DNA of 64,000 bases from Asterias amurensis. Taxonomy: Eukaryota > Echinodermata > Asteroidea > Forcipulatida > Asteriidae. The notes beneath the pieces are model-generated. The model was not told the origin of the DNA. It ran no database searches and was given only the letters and a program-made list of their open reading frames with translations. The stretch spans positions 17,851,501-17,915,500 of the forward strand of contig NC_092650.1 in the NCBI RefSeq assembly GCF_032118995.1. Direction: 5' to 3'. Both the position numbers and the translations under genes were made by a program. Shown here piece after piece: positions 46,404-55,787 of this stretch (the stretch's first letter is position 1; the number at the start of each line of letters is the position of its first letter).

Positions 46404-46758
46404 TTAAAGGCAGTGGACACTATTGGTAATTGTCAAAGACTAGCCTCACAGTTGGCGTATCTCAACACATGCACAAAATAACAAGCCTGTGAAAATTTGA
46501 GCTCAATCGATCATCGAACTTGCGAGATAATAATGAAAGAAAAAAACACCCTTGTCACACGAAGTTGTGTGCGTTTAGATGGTTGATTTCGAGACTTCCA
46601 AGTTCTAAATCTGAGGTCTTGAAATTAAATTAGTAGCATAAAACCTTTCTTAGTGACGAGTAATGGGGAGAGGTTGAAGGTACAAAACATTGTGAGAAAC
46701 GGCACCCTCATCTGAAGTGCCATAGTTTTCGAGAGAGAAGTAATTTTCCACAAATTTG
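46404..46758. mobile_element. Chimeric M1 remnant
   Basis: Starts at TTAA 46404 with a normal left half. From about 46630 it switches to the interior of an M1 in the opposite orientation (TAGCATAAAACCTTTCTTAG) and breaks off near 46758. It looks like two M1 copies joined by deletion. Confidence 0.7.
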
Positions 46759-47228
46759 ACAGTAGCCCATATGCACTAGCGCCATCTTAAAAAAATGCTG
46801 CAATGAATATTGGGAAATCAATCTGCCAAGGGGCGCCAAGCTGTTATTGGCCTGTCAACTATGCCAGGTTTTGTAGGTGTCTACAGCATTGCTTCAAAAT
46901 CAGCACACCATGATGTTTGCTGGTGTTGCCAAGACGCGATTTCAACCCTTTGCGCGATGATCATGCACATTGGGACTACGCATGGGCTACAGTAGGCGTT
47001 TTGTCAGCACTTAAAAGGAGACAGTTAGGTAAAGCCCAGTTCATACTTCCTGAGAATGTGAATGCTATACCAATCCTGACGTCACAGCCCTGTTTGCGCT
47101 GCAAAAGGAGTCGAGTTACTTTCAACTCTTCCAAATTATTTGTTGCTCATTTGTGGCGTCAAAATTTGTATTGCATTTGCAGGAAGTATAAGCCATGCTC
47201 AATACCCAAGTCCCTGTTTTCAGACTAC

Positions 47229-50200
47229 CTACTCTATCAGCGTACCAGTCATACGGAAGGCACTCTGGAAGTTAGTAAGGTAAGCACAAGCCTTAAACAC
47301 ATGCTCAAAAATGTCTAATTGCGTCGGGTCTACCTGCTTTCGGAGATAAGTAAACTGTTTTATTCTATCTATTGTTCTGTCAATGTCATTTGAGGAAGTC
47401 GCACATTCGTTCCTTTCAGACATTCTAGGCACCCTGGTTGGATTGTTAAATCGGTTGTGAACCTTAGTGAAGTCCAAGTACTTGTTTGGTGAAATCTTCA
47501 CTACTGCTTGATCATCTGGCATGGTTAGCACACCTGTCACTGCTCCCTTGTCGTTTAAACAGAGGAAAGTCAACTTACGGAGCTCAGATCGAGACGAGTT
47601 TTGATCTTTAACGCGAAGCACACTGGGAGAGTCAGAAAAGAGAGCTGTAAAATCAACCGCTACAAATGTATCTCCGCCTTTGGCTGCTTCTGTTTCGTAA
47701 AAGTCTTCCAGCTTGGTGCTCACAAAGACAGCCCATGATGCAAAGGTGAATCTGTACGTCTCCTCACTGACACCGAATCGCACAGACAGATCGCTCGCGG
47801 AATTTCCCGTCCTCGACCCAACAAGAAACAAGAACAACTCCTCCTCTGATGTCAAAGGTTGCTGGGAGTTCATCTCTGCATCTTCGACATCTTCGACGAT
47901 GTGGAAAGGTTCGGGTTTGACCTTCTCTACATCGAGTTTCAAATAGTCATGGAGAAGTTTAAAGATCGCATAATTCGGAAGACCTGTGTACATTTCAAAC
48001 ACACTGTCACTGTCTTTGACATTTTGGAGGCTAAGCAGCTTCAGGGAATCACAAGCTTTTTTGTAAGATGATGAGTCCTCCATCAATTGATGATAGTGCT
48101 TCCAAAAATCGTTCTCCTGAGAGCAACTTTTCTTCGCTGGTTGCTCATCTTGAACTTGATCCAGACTCTGCAGAACAAGAGAAAACACAAATATCAGTTT
48201 AAAAAACCCGGACTCACACACAGCATGCCACTTTGGTATTCCAATAGATGGAATTTTGCATTTGATGCAAATTTCAGTCCATTAGATCGGTGCGGTACCC
48301 GCTGCTAAAATATAGGATTCCAACTGCCTCTAGCTACCGGTCAATCTCACTGGTCTAGTTGGTAAGACACTGTACTAGAATTGCAAAGGCTGTGGGTTCA
48401 AATTCCACCCAAGCATTATGCCTCAGTGCCCGTATTTTTTTCACAGAGCACGAAAAAGTACCGAGTGTACAGTGCTAACACACTGGTGTATATGTGTTAA
48501 ACCAAAATAAATATAGTTTTTCTTTGTTTTGAAACTTTGTTGGAGTTTTGCCACAAATCACACCATCACCGCATATTTCTATTTGTTCTCCAAAAAACTT
48601 GATGTTTCATTTCACTAGAGAGGAGGTCGGACAATTCTCTTGGAGCTTAAAATGACACGTTGAATTGGATCGGGCGAGTTGGTCCATGAAAAGCATTTGT
48701 TATGAAATCAATATGGTTAAAAAGATGTTTTTAAAGTAGAATATTATTCGCACACATACAAGCCTTGAAAGTAGGTTGTTTTCCTTTTACTCTGCGAACT
48801 AAGGTCATCCATTTTATGGAGTCAAAAATTGACTCCCCAAAATGGCATGCCATGTTAGTTGGTGACGTATAAATAAAACCATGCAATTTTGAGGTATATT
48901 TGTGTGGATCATTTTATTCTACTTTTAAATCATCTTTCTAACAATACACATTTTATAACAAATGGCTTCAAATGATTTTCATAGACCAACTCGACCGATC
49001 AAAGGCAACATTTCCCTTTTAATCTTTTAATTTATAATTATAAGCAAAACAAGAACTTGTTTTGAGTACCTTTTTCTTGAGTTTTCTCCCTTGGTGTGGT
49101 GCACTGTTAGAAATGGTCTCAGTTTCAAAACTTGGTGCAACATTGAAGAATATCGTTGGAACAACCTTGTTCGTGGGAGTTGGCTGTTTCTCAAAATGAC
49201 AATTACAGAGTCTTAGATGGTTGCCTGTGATCAGTTTTGTCCCTGTTATCTTGTTTTCTGCGACATCACATTTTGCTGCTGTCATCCACTTTCTCGCCAG
49301 CTTCTTGTTTTTTGGAAACGAGTAGAAAGTGCAACCGAACTTAACCCTGGGATGCGAACATCCAAGTGCTGAACATATCTGTTTTGACTTCGCGTTTGTC
49401 TTCAACTCAACAGATTCTTCTAACTTCGACTTGGCTTTCTGCAGCTTGTTCTGATTAGCCAACTTGGAGGATTTTTTCAACCTGCTGGCTTCTTCTGAAC
49501 CGACAGGGGTCCTTGACTTGGTTGGTGCTCTTAACGATGTACACATAGGTGTCTTCAACCTAACTGTTTCTCGCATCTTGGCTGGTTTCTTCAACATTCT
49601 GTTAAAATTGGTTGTTTTCAACCTGTCAGCTTCTTCTGACTCGACAGGGGTTTTTGACTCGGTTGGTGCTTTTGACTTTGTACATGCAGTTGTCTTTATC
49701 TTAACAGTTGTTTGCACCTTGGCTGGTTTCTTTAACTTAGTGTATTTGTTTAACAACCCGTTAAAAACAGTTGTTTTCGAACTGGCAGCTTCTTCACACT
49801 CGACCCGGGTCCTTAACTTGGTTTTTGTTCTTAACTTTGAACATGCAGGTGTCTTTATCTTAACATTTTTTTGCACCTTGGCCTGTTTCTTGAAACTTGT
49901 GGACTTCCTTGACAACCTGTTAACAACAGTTGTTTCCGACCTGGCCACTTCTTCCGACTCGACAGAGGTCCATCTTGACTCGGTTGGTGGTCTTAAATTT
50001 GTACACGCACCAGGTGTCTTTACCCCAACAAGTTTTTTCTTCTTGGCTGGTTTCTTGAAACTTGAGGATTTCTTTAACAACCCGTTAACAACAGTTGTTT
50101 TCAACCTGGCAGCTTCTTCTGACTCGACAGGGGTCCTAAACTCGGTTGGTGCTTTTGACTTTGTACACACAGGTGTCTTTATTGGAACAGCTTTTCCCAC

Positions 50201-51238
50201 CTTAGCTTGTTTCTTAAAATTGGTGGATTTCCTGAACAAGCCGTTAACAACTGTTGTTTTCAACCTGTCCACTTCTTCCGACTCGACAGGGGTCCTTAAC
50301 TCAGTTGGTGCTTTTAACGTTGACCGCGCAGGAGTCTTTATCGCAGCAGTTTTTTCCACCTTAGCTTGTTTCTTGAAACTTGTGGATTTCCTTAACAACC
50401 TGTTAACAGTTGTTTTCAACCTGTCCGCTTCTTCCGACTCGACAGAGGTCGTTCTTGACTTCGTTGGCGGTCTTAAATTTATACACACACAAGGTGTCTT
50501 TACCCCAACAGTTTTTTCTTTCTTGGCTCGTTTCTTGAAACTTGTTGATTTTTTTAACAACCCGTTTACAACAGTTGTTTTCAATATGGCCGCTTCTTCC
50601 GACTCGACAGGGGTCCTTAACTTGGTTGTTGTTCTCAACTTTGAATATGCAAGTGTCTTCGTCTTAACATTTTTTTTAGCCTTGGCTGGCTTCTTTAAAT
50701 TTGTGGATTTCCTTAACAACCCGTTAACAACAGTTGGTTTCTTTAAATTGGTGTATTTCTTAAAAAGCCCTTTAACAGCAATTGTTTTCAACCTGGTCAT
50801 TTCTTCCGACTCGACAGGGGTCCTTCTTGTCTTGGTTGTTGTTCTTAACTTTGTACACGATGATGTTTTCAACTTAACTGTTTTTTCCACCTTTGCTAGC
50901 TTCTTTAAATTAGTGGATTTCTTGAACTTGGTTACTCTCTTTAACTCATCATGTGTAACAGACTTCTTAGTTGAACCCTTTCGGTTAACAGTTGCTAACA
51001 ACCCGTCTTGTTTCTTAAACTTGAAAGTGATACGCGTACATTTTTTTGCAGATTTCTCTTGGCCGTTTGACATCAATGACTCAATAGTTTTTACCGGCTT
51101 AACCGACGAAGGTGTCTTCAAAGTGGCAGCTTTAAGTGATTTGATATGTGTTGTTGACTTTCCATGTTTCTTCAAAGTAGATTGATCGGTCCCTGCTGGA
51201 GGGGTGATGGATGTCTTTGATTTTTTAGTTTTTCCCAT
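47229..51238 (-). CDS. Gene B: THAP + HTH + shortened DDE protein, transposase-derived
   Basis: Two coding exons, 49070-51238 and 47229-48167, phase 0, 1035 residues. The start ATG at 51238 has G at -3 and G at +4. Residues 1-80 are basic. About 80-615 are nine to ten repeats of roughly 53 residues with ESEEA, LKTTVVNGLL, STSFKK and IKTP signatures. Residues 621-699 form a THAP zinc domain with C622, C627, C678, H681, W651 and VVPTIFF. Exon 2 begins SLDQVQDEQ and contains YTGLPNYAIF, an HTH_Tnp_4-like segment (about 828-880, LTSEEELFLFL, SDLSVRFGVSEE) and the first DDE block VAVDFTALFSDSP (D895). Residues corresponding to the second catalytic Asp block are absent, and the usual ER motif reads DRTIDRIKQF. 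Family knowledge says this layout comes from THAP-bearing Harbinger/ISL2EU-type transposases. The missing core suggests a domesticated DNA-binding protein. It ends KACAYLTNFQS like gene A. The intron holds an M2 and a SINE. Confidence 0.8.
48305..48520 (+). mobile_element. tRNA-derived SINE (gene B 3' side intron)
   Basis: A box CTGGTCTAGTTGGTAAGACA, B box GGTTCAAATTCCACCC, then body AAAGTACCGAGTGTACAGTG and ACACACTGGTGTATATG. It includes the upstream head block seen at 1.8 kb. Confidence 0.75.
48650..49022. mobile_element. M2 foldback MITE in gene B intron
   Basis: GACACGTTGAATTGGATCGG at the left and AAAGGCAACATTTCCCTT at the right, with TTAA at 49019-49022. A diverged centre (GTCAAAAATTGACTCCCC) remains. 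The right edge lies 47 bp downstream, in transcript sense, of the donor of the THAP exon. Confidence 0.8.
49440..51000 (-). repeat. Coding minisatellite of gene B, ~159-bp units
   Basis: The plus-strand block GACTCGACAGGGGTCC and variants marks unit boundaries near 49499, 49640, 49798, 49957, 50125, 50278, 50437, 50599 and 50807. Unit length is a multiple of three throughout, and the coding frame is kept open across all units. Variation between units is mostly amino-acid-conservative. Confidence 0.85.
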
Positions 51239-51480
51239 CTCAGCCGATATTCCAGTCTTGAGGGTTTCTTTAAATTGGCAGCTTACTGCGAATCAACAAA
51301 AGGTGTCAAGTTCCTTCGGGTGGCTTGTTCTGGCTCTGTCTGGAAAAAAAAGAGAAAACAGATTCAAGGTATATTAAGATAACTATTCAATAATTATTGG
51401 GAAGATTTCGACAACACCCCCCCCCCCCCCATCTAACTATAAAAGTCAAGTCTTCAAAGCAAGCAGTGGAGTAACTTAGC

Positions 51481-51815
51481 TTAAAGGCACTGGATGCTAT
51501 TGGTAGTTACTCAAAATATATTTTAGCATATAACCTTACTTTGTAACAAGCAACAGAAAGCTGTCGACAGTTCAAATCATTGTGAGAAACGACTCCCTCT
51601 GAAGTAATGTAGTTTTTGAGAAAGAGGTAATTTCTCAAAAAAAAAAATTATGAAAGACTTCGCGCCAGGAGCCTTCTCCTATCATTATTTTCTTGCAACT
51701 TTAATGACCAACCCACCGAGTCCAAATTTTCACAGGTTTGTTTTTGTATGCGTATAATGGGATACACCAAGTGAGAAGACTGGTCTTTGCCAATTACCAA
51801 ACGTATTCACCTTAA
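51481..51815 (-). mobile_element. M1 MITE (gene B leader intron)
   Basis: TTAA at 51481-51484 and 51812-51815. Termini are diverged (AGGCACTGGATGCTATTGG; ACGTATTCACCT). Confidence 0.8.
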
Positions 51816-52021
51816 AGGCTTACACAGTAAAAGAGGAGTCCAAGGCATTTACTGATAAAAAAAGTTTTTCTTACATACAATACATTGTACATTTCATTAA
51901 AGCTTTATTTTAAATGTTAAATTGTCAGATTTCCCCCCTTTATTCCAGATTTTAAATGGGGGCCTACACTGGACCTGGAAGGGGGGGGGCATAGATATCT
52001 AGTGGGTGGTGGAGGGGGCAC

Positions 52022-52327
52022 ATCCCTCTTTATACGGCAAATGTTATAAACTGTTTCAGTGATGTAATATTAAATTATTATAAAACTTTTCATTATAGCC
52101 AAACAAACACAATTTAAAAAAAAAAGGAAAATTAACTGTACTTCGACTTGCTTTTTAATTTTTATGAGATATCAATCCCTCTTTATACGGCAAATGTTAT
52201 AAACTGTTTCAGTGATGTAATATTAAATTATTATAAAACTTTTCATTATAGCCAAACAAACACAATTTAAAAAAAAAAGGACAATAAACTGTACTTCGAC
52301 TTGCTTTTTAATTTTTATGAGATATCA
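52022..52327. repeat. Two-copy 153-bp tandem duplication
   Basis: ATCCCTCTTTATACGGCAAA at 52022 and 52175 begin nearly identical units ending TTTTTATGAGATATCAAT, so the duplication is recent. From 52328 to 52660 a loose foldback (TTTTCACGAAGG / CTACTTCGTGAAAA) follows. Confidence 0.85.
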
Positions 52328-53028
52328 ATCTGTCAGCATTTTCACGAAGGAGTACTCTACGTGCTTGTAGCATAGGCGAGTGCTACTTCGTGAAAACGCA
52401 AAAATACATATTTTGTACTTTTTTGGTTTCATGAAGTGGCACGGATCTTCTCTCGTATCTAGTTTAATAATTAATTATTCAAATGAGTTAAAATAAAATT
52501 AATTGTTAAGTTCAAGTCATCAAAAAAAAAGGAAATACTTTAAAGTTTTGAAGGGAGGCGGGTTTCTAAAAAGTGTTCAGCTTCAGAGGTTGTTTTCTCT
52601 GATTGTTATTTTGTTGCTGGTATAGCAGTGAGTGCTACTTCGTGCAAATGCTGACGAATCGTACAGAAATGGAGAATGGAGCACAACCCAACGAAAAACT
52701 TTCAGTATGTCACCCGCATAGATAAAAAAATAATCAAGTGGGTGGGGGGGGGGGGGGCACGACACACGAGTCCCCCCCCCCCCAATTGAATTGATTGAAT
52801 ATATTTATTACATGGATAATGGAGGTAGAAATAGAACATTACACATCTGGGTGTCAAAGCGATGACCCATCCCCATTGTCTCCACCACAACCCAGACCTT
52901 GCTCTAATGACCAGAAAAGAATCCAAAACACACTCGGAGGACTCGGTCGGAAGTGCTTTAATAACGGACCAAGTCTTTGGTGCAGGCTCGTTCGTGGGGG
53001 ATGGAGCTCCGCCTGGCCCCCCACGGGT

Positions 53029-53133
53029 ACCCTCATATTACTCCTAGAACTATTTCGGTTTCGTCCGGCTATCGTCTCCCGTAGAGACGATAGCCGGACG
53101 AAACCGAAATAGTTCTAGGAGTACCCTCATATA
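53029..53133. repeat. Perfect 40-bp-arm hairpin with flanking direct repeats
   Basis: The left arm (53039-53078, ending CCGGCTATCGTCTC) is exactly complementary to the right arm (53084-53123, starting GAGACGATAGCCGG), with only a 5-base loop. TACCCTCATAT occurs directly on both sides. No coding function is seen. Confidence 0.9.
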
Positions 53134-53663
53134 TAGTCATACAATTGACGAAGGCATCCGACTCCGTATTTTGCAGTGCTCACAACTAAACTGCCGACCG
53201 AGTGTGGACTGCCAAGTGGTAAAAATTATGAATCATCAAACTAAAAATACATGTAATTGTGTCGAAGACGATACACTACAAATTAAAAACAAACTTTACA
53301 AACACTCACCAGCAAGACTACTTGATATTTGTTGATGTCAACATTTTGTTTATCAGTCATCGTTGTTCTTTCAGTCATGTCTTTTAAAATTTACACGGTG
53401 CTCTGCTGCCGAAACTACACCGGAAACTTACTCAACTAGTTCAGCAGTATGTCGTATCATCGTATGCTATGCTAAGCTTCTTGTTTTTGGCGCCGTGTTT
53501 GTTGTTACCCAACGAATGTCGGTGTAAACAGAGTGCACGGGGACGGCCGTCCATCCATGTCCAACGAACACACGTGTACTAAAATTGTTCGAACGGAGGT
53601 CGAGTTGTCCTCCTTCAACATCGCCCTCAGCGATGAAGTACCAGTTTGGCCATGAAAAACATA

Positions 53664-53720
53664 AGGTGCGTTCGGTTAGCTTCCCTGGATCATCGACTCC
53701 AGTCTGCCCCGGTTCGTTCG
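53664..53720. repeat. M11 arm fragment
   Basis: GGTGCGTTCGGTTAGCTTCC followed by CTGGATCATCGACTCC resembles the left arm of M11 at 45.3 kb. Confidence 0.5.
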
Positions 53721-54319
53721 AATAGTTTTTGACGTCATTCCATGGGCTCACCCAGTATGGAAAAAAAATCTTTTTTGACCGTGGACACATGTCAATTACT
53801 ATGTGAAATTACCCTTGGCTTAAAAAGTTTGTGAGGGAAAAAGTCTAGTTTTTGAGGCAGTCACAACATGATACAATTGCCCAAGTTTTTTCACCAGATA
53901 AGAAAACACCAATGTTGGCCCTAAACACAACCGAAAGGAAAATTTCCTGAGACTGCTGGCAAGTTGATATTAAGTTGGCTACTTTAATTCTCAAATTCTA
54001 ATGCAAAATCACTTTGAATGGGCAACAGTTTTGAGAAGGGCAACTGAGAACATGGCCTCCCAATGTCAAAAAGATCATGGCAGCAGAACATACTGTTACA
54101 CAAATTTCTTCTAGGCAAAATTAAACACAAAACCAATCACAAATACTGACACTTGTGAATCTATTTTTGGCAAGAACAGTTTTTTTCTCTCTCACTTTTG
54201 CAACTGGTTGTGCTTTAAAAACTATTCTTGAAAAGCAACTTGTTTGCTGGGTACAAATGATAATTTATCAACGAAACTCCAACAGTGCTTCAAGGAAAAA
54301 AAAAAGATTTAACTTGGCC

Positions 54320-54542
54320 ATAAAGCACTGGACACATTTTGTAAATCACTCAAAATATAGCATAATATCTTACTTGGTTTTTGTTTTATGCACATTATGT
54401 ATGTGTCCAGGGGTCGATTTCACAAAGAGTTAGGACTAGTCCTAAGAGATATGAAAAACGTACAGCTAGTTATAAGTTAGGACTAGTAACTAGTCCTAAC
54501 TCGAGATAAGACTATTCCTAACTCTTTGTGAAATCTACCCCA
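54320..54542. mobile_element. M1 fragment followed by M6 foldback
   Basis: 54320-54378 is an M1 end (AAAGCACTGGACACATTTTG). 54410-54542 is a complete M6 with termini GGGGTCGATTTCACAAAGAG and CTCTTTGTGAAATCTACCCC and internal AGGACTAGTCCTAA-type palindromes. Confidence 0.75.
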
Positions 54543-54895
54543 GTGCCTCTATTAAATTAACAATTGACTCCTTGCATCCTCTGTAAAATGCGAGTCTACC
54601 ATTGGGGTTGATTCCTTTGGGTACAATTTGACCGCCAAATAGGGCGCAGGAAAGGCGCATGTGAAGGTTCAAAGCACACACTGCAAGGGGTCAATACAGT
54701 ACACTTTTTAAAAGTGACCTTTTTGAAAGTACTCTTTGTTATAGCACAACTGAATAAATTAGAACTGGATATAAATCGTTGCCTCTTCAAAGTGCAGTTA
54801 CAAACTCTTAAACATGAATTGCTTCAGGCACTCAACGTTGGAAAATAGTCTCCAATGGTACATAATTATAGTGTGCTGAATAAAGAGTAAGACAA

Positions 54896-54978
54896 ATTGA
54901 CTAGATCAGGATTTCAACCTGTGACCTGCGGATTAACATGCCTGTGCTCTTCCAACTGAGCTATCCAGCCCTATGTTG
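54896..54978 (-). mobile_element. tRNA-Asn-like SINE head
   Basis: On the minus strand it reads GGATAGCTCAGTTGGAAGAG (A box) and CAGGTTGAAATCCTGA (B box), with GTT at the anticodon position. The acceptor stem does not pair fully, and a related half copy lies at 55690-55730. It is called a SINE head, not a tRNA gene. Confidence 0.55.
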
Positions 54979-55787
54979 GTGGTCTTCCCATTTCGTTAAC
55001 TTAATAATACATGTATCTTTGCTTGTGGGTGCTGGTCCAACCTCGCTACCATGGGCAGCGCGCCGTATCACCCGCTAACTCTGTGATGTCTCGAACCACT
55101 GAGAAGGAAACTCCGATCCATGTTTTTGATTGGCCATCATATACGCGCAAAATATGAATCGCCATGTGTCTTCAAAAAGCTCTATATGCCGAAACATGTG
55201 CGTATGTATGTATTCCCCTTTTTTGACACGCAACACTGACCCCCGGAAGTTTATGACTAATATTACATACACTGTATGTATTGTACAACTTTCCACACAG
55301 CGCATCCAGCCTGTGAGCGACAAACGCCCACAGAGCATACATGTATCAACCACAGGACTAATTGTAACATCCAATATATCTGGATATTTTCAGGTCACAC
55401 TTCCAGGGGTTATGATCGAGCAAGGCATGCTGAGAAAAGAAGACAAAAAAGGTGCGGCGAGATCGATCACCCCTGGGAACGAGGTTGGTGCTAGTCAGAA
55501 GCCAATCAGTCTCTAAACTGTCGTATAGGTTGGGATAACACTCAAGCTTACAATTACAACCTTTGAAGTGGAAACAGAGGGACCACATCAAGAGGATGCA
55601 ACTTTAAATTTCAAATTATACAGTTGTAAACCACAAGGGACACTGACTAGGTAAACTCTTAAATAACTTTGGTTTGAACAAAGAAAAATTGACTAGAGCT
55701 GGACTTGAACCTGCAACTATCCAGATGTAATTAACATTGCCAATAAAATGGTAGTTCTGATAATTGTCTTTGTGCTACATGTGCGCA
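54979..55787. other. Intergenic between genes A and B
   Basis: Mixed-composition sequence downstream of gene A, with a partial tRNA-like relic at 55690-55730 (GACTTGAACCTGC). No exon is supported. A 128-codon plus-strand frame at 55130 has no recognisable domain. Confidence 0.4.

Larger units (their letters stand above)
51287..53378 (-). promoter_or_regulatory. Gene B 5' exon and upstream ORF
   Basis: An ATG at 53378 opens 23 codons (MTERTTMTDKQNVDINKYQ) ending at a strong donor (CTG, gtgagt) at 53310. A strong acceptor (TTTTTTTCCAG) at 51339 joins in phase 0 to 18 more codons ending in TAA. The main ATG (51238) follows about 45 nt later in another frame. This reads as a 41-codon upstream ORF in a spliced leader. 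An internal gtaagc at 51286 could instead be a donor, but no acceptor of matching phase was found. An ETS-like ACCGGAAAC lies about 35 bp ahead of the upstream ATG. Confidence 0.5.

Noticed and set aside
46917-47318. 133-codon plus-strand frame
   Set aside because: It overlaps gene B's 3' end in antisense, and no domain or splice signal supports it.
47713-48071. Plus-strand frames of 70-77 codons
   Set aside because: They are shadows of gene B's terminal exon.
49464-51185. 573-codon open frame on the plus strand
   Set aside because: It is the mirror of gene B's repetitive exon. The repeat unit has no stop in that antisense frame, so amplification made it long. It has no start context or domain of its own.
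54902-54978. Possible tRNA-Asn gene (minus strand)
   Set aside because: The anticodon position reads GTT, but stems are imperfect and a related fragment lies 750 bp away. A SINE head is more likely.
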